Below, piece after piece: positions 1 through 5,405 of a DNA stretch of 5,405 nucleotides. The notes under the pieces are model-generated. The model did not search any database. It saw only the letters and a list, made by a program, of their open reading frames with translations, and was not told the origin of the DNA. Source of the DNA: a bacterium 42_11 (lineage in GTDB: Bacteria; Synergistota; GBS-1); contig LGFB01000102.1 of assembly GCA_001508835.1 (NCBI GenBank), positions 1-5,405 on the forward strand, written 5' to 3'. The stretch's first letter is position 1. Every line of letters starts with the position of its first letter. The position numbers were made by a program, and so were the translations under genes.

Positions 1-808
1 CCTGAAGCTTAACGTTGCCGATGCTTAAAGGACCTATCGCATAAACACCGGGTATCAATTCTTCCCCATCAGCATCCATCCTTAACCCCTCTATACCTAA
101 GGGAGGAACTGCATTGACATCTGCAACTATCTTGGTCTTTGGTAACCTCTTCAAGAGCTCCAATGAAAGTTTCATGACGCCAGGAGCTGCTGTTGAAACA
201 ACCACATCGGAGTCTTTACAAGCCTCATAGGTTTCTCCTTTATCATCTTCAATAAATCTTGGCACGAACGCGGGGAAAACTTTTTCCTTTCCTAATTTCC
301 CGTTTATCTCCTCAGCCACCCTTTGAGCCGATTCCAACCTTGAAGCTCCCACTATTACCCTCGCTCCATCTTTGGCAAACAGGAAAGCAGCTCTCGAACC
401 CACTGCACCGGAACCTGCCAATATTGTAACCGTTATATCAGGTAAAGACTTACCAAGTTTATCCTTTGCCACTTTCGCAACTTTCGAAACCATGGCAGCA
501 GAGGTAGTGCAAGCGCCAGCAGGGTCAAAAGCAACAGCCATCTCGAAAGGTGGGAACATGGTTTTTTTAGTAACCTCTAATATCTTCTCGCACTTACTTA
601 CATCCTTTCCTCCTATAAATATCGTGGTATCCAATATACCCTTAGGACCACGAGGAAACATGGCATCGAGGACTAAATCTTTAACCTCTTCGACCTCAAG
701 TCCACCACAAGGAAAAACCACATCCGCCCCTGCATCGTAGAGTACTAGCACATCGAAGGGGCTGGGATATTTATCGGTGCTAAAAAAGAAAACCACCTTC
801 TTGCCCAT
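1..808 (-). CDS. mtdB: Methylene-tetrahydromethanopterin dehydrogenase, MtdB/MtdC type (3' end outside window)
   Basis: This enzyme oxidises methylene-H4MPT to methenyl-H4MPT with NAD(P)+ in the cytoplasm. I translated 269 residues from the ATG at 808; the family is usually about 290, so only some 20 C-terminal residues are missing. Visible family marks are SPFDV (16-20) and DAGAD (25-29), IFIGGKD (63-69), DPAGACTTSAAM (95-106), a Rossmann nucleotide loop AGSGAVGSRAA (131-141), DVNAVPPLGIEG (230-241) and GPLSIGNVK (259-267). The Rossmann loop and the PPLGI segment resemble MtdA as much as MtdB. Ser-Arg at 156-157, after the second strand, suggests NADP(H), which is inference. The start is fixed by a strong Shine-Dalgarno site 7 bases upstream, and it lies one base after the CitG-like stop, so it is co-transcribed. 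Twelve of 14 Ile codons are ATA and seven of eight Arg codons are AGA/AGG. MtdB versus MtdC is not settled. Confidence 0.88.
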   Translation of the reverse strand, partial: MGKKVVFFFSTDKYPSPFDVLVLYDAGADVVFPCGGLEVEEVKDLVLDAMFPRGPKGILDTTIFIGGKDVSKCEKILEVTKKTMFPPFEMAVAFDPAGACTTSAAMVSKVAKVAKDKLGKSLPDITVTILAGSGAVGSRAAFLFAKDGARVIVGASRLESAQRVAEEINGKLGKEKVFPAFVPRFIEDDKGETYEACKDSDVVVSTAAPGVMKLSLELLKRLPKTKIVADVNAVPPLGIEGLRMDADGEELIPGVYAIGPLSIGNVKLQ

Positions 809-809
809 A

Positions 810-1664
810 TTAAGACACCTCCTTTAAAAAATAAAGCATTAACCCCGCAGCTATCAAGTCAGCCGTAGTGCCGGGGTTTATTTTTTCCTTTTGCCTAAGT
901 TCCTCATCCAAAAGCCTTATCGCCTTCTTCCCTTCCTCGGTTTTAACCCCGCCAATCTTTAATATTTCAGCAGCTCTTTTGGATACCCACAAGGCCTTTT
1001 CAACACCAAACTTGCGCGATATGAGACTGTCTGGAACTCTGGATAAAAGGGTTAAAAAGGCTTCCACTATCACATCCTCCCAGCTCATCCCAGTAGTTCT
1101 CAAGCTTTTTATTACCGGATAGGTAATTTCAAAGGTTATTCTGTAAGCCGAGCTATACTCGTAAGCAATGGAATCCCTCTCGCTCGCTATAATCATTGCC
1201 TCCCTCAAAGTTATACTCGGTTCCTCACTCACATCAGCTACCTCCGACTTGCCCATACCACCCGGAGATACCATTCTTATAGCTTTATAAACCCACTTGG
1301 CATCCTCAACCGTTAAAGAGTCCAAAACTTTTTTCAAAGAAAAGCGTAGTTCCCCCTCACCTTCCCAATAGGCCTTTGCTAAAGGAACCAAAAGCAGAGC
1401 TATACCCAAATTTACGTTAACTCCGGAAACCCTATAAGTAGAGCACACGATTCTATAAATCAACTCTCCAACACTTAGCTTTTCCAAATAAGCATATAAA
1501 ACCGCTCCCAAGTTAACAGTAGACAGGAGGAAATCTACATAATTCATCTCTGGGAAGCCCTTAAAGGGATAAACATTACCTGGTTTGGGAGCGCTTGCCT
1601 CAAGAAGGCAAGCAAGCTGAGAAGCTTTTACTATGTTTATAAGCTTAGCTTTCTTGCCACGCAA
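810..1664 (-). CDS. CitG-like (triphosphoribosyl-dephospho-CoA synthase family) protein, Orf5 type of H4MPT islands
   Basis: The protein is 284 residues from a TTG at 1664. CitG/MdcB enzymes make 2'-(5-triphosphoribosyl)-3'-dephospho-CoA from ATP and dephospho-CoA. Relatives called Orf5 sit in bacterial H4MPT islands next to mch and are linked to that pathway, with no firmly known reaction to my knowledge. Family marks seen are EASAPKPGNV (22-31), NVNLGIALL (83-91), SPGGMGKS (133-140), ERDSIAYEYS (162-171) and NPGTTADLIAA (263-273). No citrate or malonate lyase gene is visible, so prosthetic-group synthesis is unlikely; a ribosyl or phosphoribosyl transfer step in pterin cofactor synthesis is inference. 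The start is uncertain: the frame is open to another TTG at 1718, but that overlaps the ligase gene by 82 bases, against 28 for 1664, and neither TTG has a proper Shine-Dalgarno site. Homology begins near residue 11. The TAA stop is one base before the mtdB start. Confidence 0.82.
   Translation of the reverse strand: MRGKKAKLINIVKASQLACLLEASAPKPGNVYPFKGFPEMNYVDFLLSTVNLGAVLYAYLEKLSVGELIYRIVCSTYRVSGVNVNLGIALLLVPLAKAYWEGEGELRFSLKKVLDSLTVEDAKWVYKAIRMVSPGGMGKSEVADVSEEPSITLREAMIIASERDSIAYEYSSAYRITFEITYPVIKSLRTTGMSWEDVIVEAFLTLLSRVPDSLISRKFGVEKALWVSKRAAEILKIGGVKTEEGKKAIRLLDEELRQKEKINPGTTADLIAAGLMLYFLKEVS
816..825 (-). promoter_or_regulatory. Strong ribosome binding site of the mtdB-like gene
   Basis: The minus strand reads AAAGGAGGTG, a near-perfect Shine-Dalgarno site, with 7 bases to the ATG at 808. 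It lies inside the last codons of the CitG-like gene and fixes the mtdB start. It is among the strongest sites in the window, so this gene can load ribosomes independently of its upstream neighbour. Confidence 0.85.
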
Positions 1665-2509
1665 TCTAATATCGCATCTGCTATCCTCGTTTTTGTTACC
1701 GATTGCAATCCCCTCCAACCTGGTATGCCATTAACCTCAATAACATAAAGCTCACCATCCTCTGAAAAAACAAGGTCTATCCCAAGGTAATCTGCCCCTA
1801 AAAGCTTTAAAACAAAATGACAGATTTCTCTCATTTCCCCTGGAGGGTCAAAAGGCAAAGGACTGGCTCCCTGACAAATATTAGTTTTCCAGGAAGTTCC
1901 TTTTCGCAACATCGCCGAAACGATACTATCACCCGCCACGAAAACCCTTATATCCTCATTATTGTGAGGAATAAACTCCTGGAGGTAAAATACATATCTT
2001 CCAAGTTCAAGCACTCTAAAAATTCTGTGAGCCAAGTCTTCATTATCGACCCTAATCAGACCTAAACCATTGGAACCGAAAAGGGGTTTAACAACAACAT
2101 CTCCTCCCAAAGCTTTAAAATAAAACATTGCATCTGAAAAGCGCTCCACAACCACAGTTTTGGGAGTTGGAATCCCATTTCGAGACAGGAGCATAGAAGT
2201 ATAAAGCTTATCAACTGTCTTTTCGACGACAAACGGCGGATTTACCACAGGCTTATTAAGCATTTCCAAAAGATAGAGACTATCAAGCCTAAAAACTATC
2301 TGCTCAAGGGAACCATGAGGGATAGACCTTATAAGAAAAGCATCGTAGTCTAAAACATTTAGATCAGCGTTTCTAATCTCAAAATCAGGAAGAGCTATAG
2401 AAAAAGCTCTTGGAGATAAAAATTCAACCTGCCATCCCCTTTCCAAAGCTGCGTTTTTGAGCTCCTCACTCTGCCAACCCTTACCAGAACTAACGATAGC
2501 CAACTTCAT
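1637..2509 (-). CDS. RimK-type ATP-grasp ligase, probable cofactor-modifying amino-acid ligase
   Basis: This is a 290-residue ATP-grasp carboxylate-amine ligase of the RimK/MptN/CofF kind, which activates a carboxylate as acyl phosphate and joins it to an amino acid, often glutamate. An N-terminal pre-ATP domain (1-95) holds FLIRSIP (58-64) and KPVVNPP (86-92). The ATP-binding lysine and glycine loop are in VVKPLFGSNGLG (139-150), the hinge in LQEFI (176-180), DIRVFV at 186-191, and the metal-binding residues probably D245, E258 and N260 in GIDLVF and EVNGIPGWRG. There is no signal peptide or membrane segment. It starts at an ATG sharing four bases (ATGA) with the mch stop and has only a weak Shine-Dalgarno site, so translation is probably coupled to mch. 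Its place inside a C1 operon suggests it adds glutamate or another residue to the methanofuran or tetrahydromethanopterin analogue, like archaeal MptN; the substrate is inference. True RimK (ribosomal protein S6) or CofF activity is less likely from context. Confidence 0.82.
   Translation of the reverse strand: MKLAIVSSGKGWQSEELKNAALERGWQVEFLSPRAFSIALPDFEIRNADLNVLDYDAFLIRSIPHGSLEQIVFRLDSLYLLEMLNKPVVNPPFVVEKTVDKLYTSMLLSRNGIPTPKTVVVERFSDAMFYFKALGGDVVVKPLFGSNGLGLIRVDNEDLAHRIFRVLELGRYVFYLQEFIPHNNEDIRVFVAGDSIVSAMLRKGTSWKTNICQGASPLPFDPPGEMREICHFVLKLLGADYLGIDLVFSEDGELYVIEVNGIPGWRGLQSVTKTRIADAILDCVARKLSL
2506..2509 (-). other. ATGA stop/start overlap of mch and the ATP-grasp gene
   Basis: The last bases of mch (TGA) and the ATG of the ligase share ATGA. 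The only purine stretch upstream is a weak TTTGGAA too close to the ATG, so ribosomes finishing mch probably restart here. This ties the ligase output to Mch and supports a shared pathway. Confidence 0.8.
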
Positions 2510-3438
2510 ATTCCAAAGAGCCTGCGAACTAATTCTCTATTAACTCCACCTGCTTTGTATGCCTTACCATTAATTAAAGAGACCAAAACTACTTCTGCGG
2601 GGCTGAACAGCATGGGATCCATATCGTAGAAATTATAATTGCTCTTCTTAAAGAGCTCTAAAAAGGGTTCTCCATAACTACTCGAACTCGAGGAAGGGAT
2701 TTTCTCGATCAAATCGGAGAGATCATCACTATCGTTCACAAAATAAAATGTCCTCCCTCCATATATAATCGCATCGTTGGTTCTACCAATAGCCTCAAGG
2801 TCATCTCTACCAACAGGGGGTATAGGAGCCATCCCAATAGCAGAGACCACTTTTCTAATATCGTATCTTATCTCGTGCATCTTATGAAGACCAGTTTCAA
2901 CAACACGAGCTGTAACTTGAATTGACCCTACCAAACTTCCTGTTGGGGCATAAACTATTCCCAAATTTTCCGGAGCTAACTTACAAGCATTAGCTATGTA
3001 ATCTATAACCCTTTCGGAAGGAGAGGTTCTCGTTTCTAAGAATATCACTCCTTTATCTTCCCTAACTTTCCAGTTAAACTCCTCTATCAGTGGCTCTTTA
3101 CTGCCCAAGAGCCGTGCAGGTCCTGAACCCATGGCAAAATATTTATCCAAAGATATAGCCCAGCCAGCATACTGAGAAGCCATACATGCATAAAGGGGAT
3201 GGTCTGTAATAACCTGAACATGGGGAAGCCCATCGGAGTATATTATTTTTACCTCTCCAAGTCCAGAAAGAAGCATTTCCGAAATTAATATGCCCGCCTC
3301 TAAAGATCCAAGACATTCAACTCCAGCATCTACGAGCAAGGCTCCTTTAGAAGAACGAGAAACCTTAACTTTAAGCTCTTCTTCCCTTTCCACAAGCTGG
3401 TAAAGCAATCTCCATGCCCTCTCGTTCAACATGAACAT
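2506..3438 (-). CDS. mch: Methenyl-tetrahydromethanopterin cyclohydrolase
   Basis: Mch reversibly hydrolyses 5,10-methenyl-H4MPT to 5-formyl-H4MPT, between the dehydrogenase and the formyltransferase encoded in the same operon. At 310 residues it is full length. Recognisable segments are DAGVECLGSLEAG (37-49), TDHPLYACMASQYAGWAI (78-95), GSGPARLLGSKEP (104-116), YAPTGSLVGSIQV (163-175), ETGLHKMHE (181-189), APIPPVGRDDLEAIGRTND (204-222), YGEPFLELF (255-263) and DMDPMLFSPAEV (272-283). The start at 3438 is preferred over the second ATG at 3432 because an AAGGGGGA site lies 9 bases upstream of the former. The start overlaps the end of fhcC by 13 bases, and the stop overlaps the ligase start by four, so all three are probably translated as a coupled set. 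Six consecutive serines (249-254) occupy a loop that is Ser-rich in the family too. The assignment is secure. Confidence 0.96.
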   Translation of the reverse strand: MFMLNERAWRLLYQLVEREEELKVKVSRSSKGALLVDAGVECLGSLEAGILISEMLLSGLGEVKIIYSDGLPHVQVITDHPLYACMASQYAGWAISLDKYFAMGSGPARLLGSKEPLIEEFNWKVREDKGVIFLETRTSPSERVIDYIANACKLAPENLGIVYAPTGSLVGSIQVTARVVETGLHKMHEIRYDIRKVVSAIGMAPIPPVGRDDLEAIGRTNDAIIYGGRTFYFVNDSDDLSDLIEKIPSSSSSSYGEPFLELFKKSNYNFYDMDPMLFSPAEVVLVSLINGKAYKAGGVNRELVRRLFGI

Positions 3439-4241
3439 ATAAGAATTTCCCCCTTCCCAAGCTGAAGAAAATCTCCCATAAACCTCTTAAAGTAAGCGTC
3501 TTTCATTTTTTCAGGAAAACCAAGCCCAAAGTTTCGCTCAAAGTAAGAAACATAAAGATATATAAATAAAGGTTTGAACTCCCCGCTGTAGCGAAAAGAA
3601 GGTAGCAATTCGGCCTCTTCTAATAAAACGATCGTTCCCCTCTTCATTTCAGCCCCTACGGCTTTCCCAACTTTTCCCAGTATAAATATGGTTCCCGCTA
3701 TAACACCACTTCCCGCAAAATCAGCAGCATCCCCCATAACTAGAATGGTTCCTCTCCTCATCCTTCTACCAAGGTCATTACCTACGTTGCCCTTTATAAT
3801 AACGACGCCTCCGGTCATTCCCCTTTTTTCCCCCCAATAAGAGGCGCAAGCAAAATTACCCGCATTCCCATCAACATAAATGACGCCACCTGACATGTTC
3901 ATACCCAACCAGTCAGAAACATTGCCTCTTACTATTACCTTCCCTCCCCTTAATCCTTCCGCAAGATGCATCCCCACGTTTCCGTGAATCTCTATTTCTC
4001 CCCAAGACATATTCTTTGCAATACCCTTTACTTTAGCCAGGTCTCCTTCAATCAGGATTTTTCCATCTTCTATAGACCCCTCTATTTCGAATACGTCTCC
4101 CAATTCTATTCTATCTCTGCCGTAGAAAACGGGTAACTTCTTTATCTCCGCCAAAGAAGAACACTGAGCCACCTTATCTACATTTATCGCCTCCGCTTCA
4201 AGGGGAACAATGAGCTTTTCCTTCAATCTAAAAGTAAGCAT
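3426..4241 (-). CDS. fhcC: Formylmethanofuran dehydrogenase/hydrolase subunit C
   Basis: This is subunit C of the formyltransferase/hydrolase (Fhc) complex, related to FmdC/FwdC of methanogens and to the C-terminal domain of glutamate synthase. It has 271 residues, normal for the family. A right-handed beta-helix is visible as a run of about 19-residue repeats between 88 and 207, with units opening GNVGMHL, GNVSDWLG, GNAGNFAC, GNVGNDLG, GDAADFAG and GKVGKAVG; each ends in a short beta strand such as GGKVIVR or GTILVM. The third unit is longer because of an inserted YWGEKRG (135-141). The C-terminal GKGEIL is also typical, followed by an ICSC tail. In the complex it binds the A and D subunits as scaffold; it has no catalytic site that I can name. 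The ATG directly abuts the fhcD stop (TAAATG), with GGGAGGGAG just upstream. The FhcC name is used because the neighbourhood is bacterial; no tungsten or molybdenum FwdB/FmdB is in view. Confidence 0.94.
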   Translation of the reverse strand: MLTFRLKEKLIVPLEAEAINVDKVAQCSSLAEIKKLPVFYGRDRIELGDVFEIEGSIEDGKILIEGDLAKVKGIAKNMSWGEIEIHGNVGMHLAEGLRGGKVIVRGNVSDWLGMNMSGGVIYVDGNAGNFACASYWGEKRGMTGGVVIIKGNVGNDLGRRMRRGTILVMGDAADFAGSGVIAGTIFILGKVGKAVGAEMKRGTIVLLEEAELLPSFRYSGEFKPLFIYLYVSYFERNFGLGFPEKMKDAYFKRFMGDFLQLGKGEILICSC

Positions 4242-5135
4242 TTACACTCCCTCCCAAAGTTCCTTAAGGTAGATATTGTACTGCCCAAGATTGCCACCAT
4301 AGTTTCCGGCACTTACTTTAATGACCCCATCAACTTCAAGAGCAGCCTCTATAGCCACACGCATGGCCTCCTTAATAGCATCTAAAGTCAACCCATCAAA
4401 AACTATCTCAAAAACGGACCTAACACCTATAGGTAACCTTTCAGACGTGTGAGCCCTAAGATGGGGAATAAAATCAGTGTTAGTGGAAGCTTTAAGAAAT
4501 TTATACTTAGAACCTACTTTACTTCCGCTTCTTACAATTCCTCCAGGAAAAGGAAGAATTACATCCTTTACCCTTTTCGATGCTTCAACGGCTTTCTCAG
4601 CTGCCGTCAAGGCGGAAACCACACTATCTCCCAATATCAAAATATTCCCGCCACCTATAGCCTTTTTAAAACCATAGCTCTCCTCTATTAGAAATTCTCC
4701 CTCCATTACGGGGATACGCCAATATCTTCTCCCGTCAAGAAATTTACTCATTTGAAAACCGTCACCAAAGAACCTAATAGACTTTCCTATAGGAATGCTT
4801 TCCTCAGATTCAAGGCCATTGAAACACGCCGTAGTGGGACACGTTAATATACATTGACCTATTCTTCTTAAAAGCTGATCCTCGAGACTCTTCTTTGACA
4901 TCGCAAATATCAAGATGCTCACACCTGGTCGTCCGTCAGGAGTCTCTTCAGGAGAAAGAACTCTTTCTATACCGGCTTCACAACCACACGCTATTACGGA
5001 AGTAGCAAAGCCCGTGAAAGACTTAGCTGCTTCAAGGGCCCATTTTTCATTTATTGCAGTAACTAGAATGCGAGAAGCATACATTTTGAAAGCTTCAGCA
5101 AAAGTGTCTTCTACTCTACTCATATCAGGCAACAT
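4242..5135 (-). CDS. fhcD: Formylmethanofuran:tetrahydromethanopterin formyltransferase (Fhc complex subunit D)
   Basis: FhcD (Ftr) moves the formyl group between 5-formyl-H4MPT and methanofuran; in bacteria it works inside the Fhc complex, which then releases formate from formyl-methanofuran. The 297 residues match the usual length. Diagnostic segments are VEDTFAEAF (8-16), NEKWALEAA (29-37), TGFATSVIACGCEAGIE (41-57), TPDGRPGVSILIF (65-77), RRIGQCILTCPTTACFNG (90-107), GGGNILILGDS (161-171), PFPGGIVRSGSKVGSKYKFL (195-214) and SAGNYGGNLGQYNIYL (275-290). The ATG at 5135 has GGGGAGGT 8 bases upstream and is preferred over the ATG at 5123, which lacks a spaced site. It overlaps the fhcA stop by 11 bases. 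No truncation or missing motif is visible. The assignment is secure; archaeal Ftr is nearly the same protein, so the bacterial name rests on context. Confidence 0.96.
   Translation of the reverse strand: MLPDMSRVEDTFAEAFKMYASRILVTAINEKWALEAAKSFTGFATSVIACGCEAGIERVLSPEETPDGRPGVSILIFAMSKKSLEDQLLRRIGQCILTCPTTACFNGLESEESIPIGKSIRFFGDGFQMSKFLDGRRYWRIPVMEGEFLIEESYGFKKAIGGGNILILGDSVVSALTAAEKAVEASKRVKDVILPFPGGIVRSGSKVGSKYKFLKASTNTDFIPHLRAHTSERLPIGVRSVFEIVFDGLTLDAIKEAMRVAIEAALEVDGVIKVSAGNYGGNLGQYNIYLKELWEGV
4245..4255 (-). promoter_or_regulatory. Ribosome binding site of fhcC inside the end of fhcD
   Basis: The minus strand reads GGGAGGGAGTG ahead of the TAAATG junction, placing a GGAGG core 8 bases before the fhcC ATG at 4241. 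It also encodes the last residues of FhcD (WEGV), so one stretch serves both genes. Confidence 0.7.
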
Positions 5136-5405
5136 TCCTTATTACCTCCCCATGCTCAAAGTACACATCCTCAACCTTATAATTAGCAAATCTCACAGAA
5201 TAAAATCTGTCAAAAAGTTCTTTAATTTCACTTGACAAGGCACCATCGTCCACCCCAGTATCAACTCTTATGACCTTTCCTCCAAAGCTTGCGTCAACTA
5301 TTTCACCATCCCTGACAACGACTTTTCCGTCCTTTATCATACAACTGACACTTGATAGTGTTTCATAAACGGTGTCTTTAGGGTCGTATATAACTATGTC
5401 AGCAT
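5125..5405 (-). CDS. fhcA: Formylmethanofuran dehydrogenase/hydrolase subunit A, C-terminal end only
   Basis: Only the last 92 residues are in the window. The frame is open up to base 5405, and the in-frame ATG at 5340 is an internal methionine, because the residues before it (ADIVIYDPKDTVYE) are family-like and belong to the same protein. FhcA/FmdA/FwdA is an amidohydrolase with a metal centre that hydrolyses formyl-methanofuran to formate and methanofuran; the full protein is about 550 residues, and the metal ligands lie outside. Seen here are the end of the amidohydrolase fold, MIKDGKVVVRDGEIV, in which the composite beta-sandwich strands recur as in dihydroorotase-like proteins, and the FmdA-type tail FDRFYSVRFANYKVEDVYF. 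It ends with TGA overlapping fhcD by 11 bases. Identification from the tail and from its adjacency to fhcD and fhcC is good; other amidohydrolases do not share the FYSVRFANY segment as far as I know. Confidence 0.88.
   Translation of the reverse strand, partial: ADIVIYDPKDTVYETLSSVSCMIKDGKVVVRDGEIVDASFGGKVIRVDTGVDDGALSSEIKELFDRFYSVRFANYKVEDVYFEHGEVIRNVA
5144..5151 (-). promoter_or_regulatory. Ribosome binding site of fhcD inside the end of fhcA
   Basis: GGGGAGGT on the minus strand lies 8 bases before the ATG at 5135. It decides the fhcD start against the internal ATG at 5123 and implies that fhcD is initiated while fhcA is still being read, with an 11-base overlap. Confidence 0.75.

Noticed and set aside
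372..740. Plus-strand open frame of 122 codons
   Set aside because: It lies antisense to the mtdB-like gene, whose full motif set is clear. The product is low-complexity (Ser/Thr/Pro/Ala) with no recognisable domain and no good ribosome site.
809..835. A-rich stretch before mtdB considered as an internal promoter or terminator
   Set aside because: It is coding sequence for the end of the CitG-like protein (ALMLYFLKEVS-like tail), with no stem-loop and no clear -35/-10 pair.
868..1122. Plus-strand open frame of 84 codons opposite the CitG-like gene
   Set aside because: It is the complement of conserved coding sequence, and its product matches nothing I recognise. The other plus-strand frames (1817-2065, 4449-4691, 4477-4677, 4915-5235) were dropped for the same reason.
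2660..2695. Run of six serines in Mch, considered as a simple-sequence slippage site
   Set aside because: The serines use mixed codons (TCC, TCG, AGT), so there is no nucleotide repeat to slip, and this loop before YGEPF is Ser-rich in the family.
3621..3980. Periodic G-rich pattern in fhcC, considered as a DNA repeat or CRISPR-like array
   Set aside because: The period is about 19 codons and the units are degenerate at the DNA level. It is the normal beta-helix repeat of the FmdC/glutamate synthase family.
5125..5340. Separate small gene of 71 codons starting at the ATG at 5340
   Set aside because: The frame is open upstream to the window edge and the preceding residues continue the amidohydrolase tail, so this is the end of fhcA, not a small gene.

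Overview
The window is one gene-dense stretch with every convincing gene on the minus strand, so transcription runs from base 5405 towards base 1. Seven genes follow one another with gaps of 0 to 1 base or short overlaps, and I see no promoter, terminator or RNA gene between them. This is the interior of one long operon that runs off both ends of the window.

In order of transcription the genes are: the C-terminal end of fhcA (formylmethanofuran dehydrogenase/hydrolase subunit A, 5405-5125), fhcD (formylmethanofuran:H4MPT formyltransferase, 5135-4242), fhcC (subunit C, 4241-3426), mch (methenyl-H4MPT cyclohydrolase, 3438-2506), a RimK-type ATP-grasp ligase (2509-1637), a CitG-like protein of the Orf5 type (about 1664-810), and a methylene-H4MPT dehydrogenase of the MtdB/MtdC type that runs off the left edge (808-1). 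Together they cover the one-carbon route methylene-H4MPT <-> methenyl-H4MPT <-> formyl-H4MPT <-> formyl-methanofuran <-> formate, plus two genes whose family and position suggest work on the unusual cofactors (a methanofuran or tetrahydromethanopterin analogue). FhcB and, if present, Fae must lie outside the window.

The NAD(P)-type MtdB/MtdC dehydrogenase in place of the F420-dependent archaeal Mtd, and the CitG-like gene, point to a bacterium carrying the 'archaeal-type' C1 pathway rather than to a methanogen. Such islands are known in methylotrophic Proteobacteria and Planctomycetes and in several uncultured lineages. Codon use is strongly biased to AGA/AGG for arginine and ATA for isoleucine, the coding strand is purine-rich, and Shine-Dalgarno sites are strong. 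This looks more like a thermophilic or deep-branching bacterium than a classic high-GC methylotroph, but I cannot name the organism. Whether it oxidises formaldehyde or methyl groups, or reduces CO2/formate, cannot be told from these genes because the steps are reversible.

I do not see an entirely new system. The least understood parts are the ATP-grasp ligase, the CitG-like protein with its unclear start inside the ligase gene, and the coenzyme choice of the dehydrogenase.
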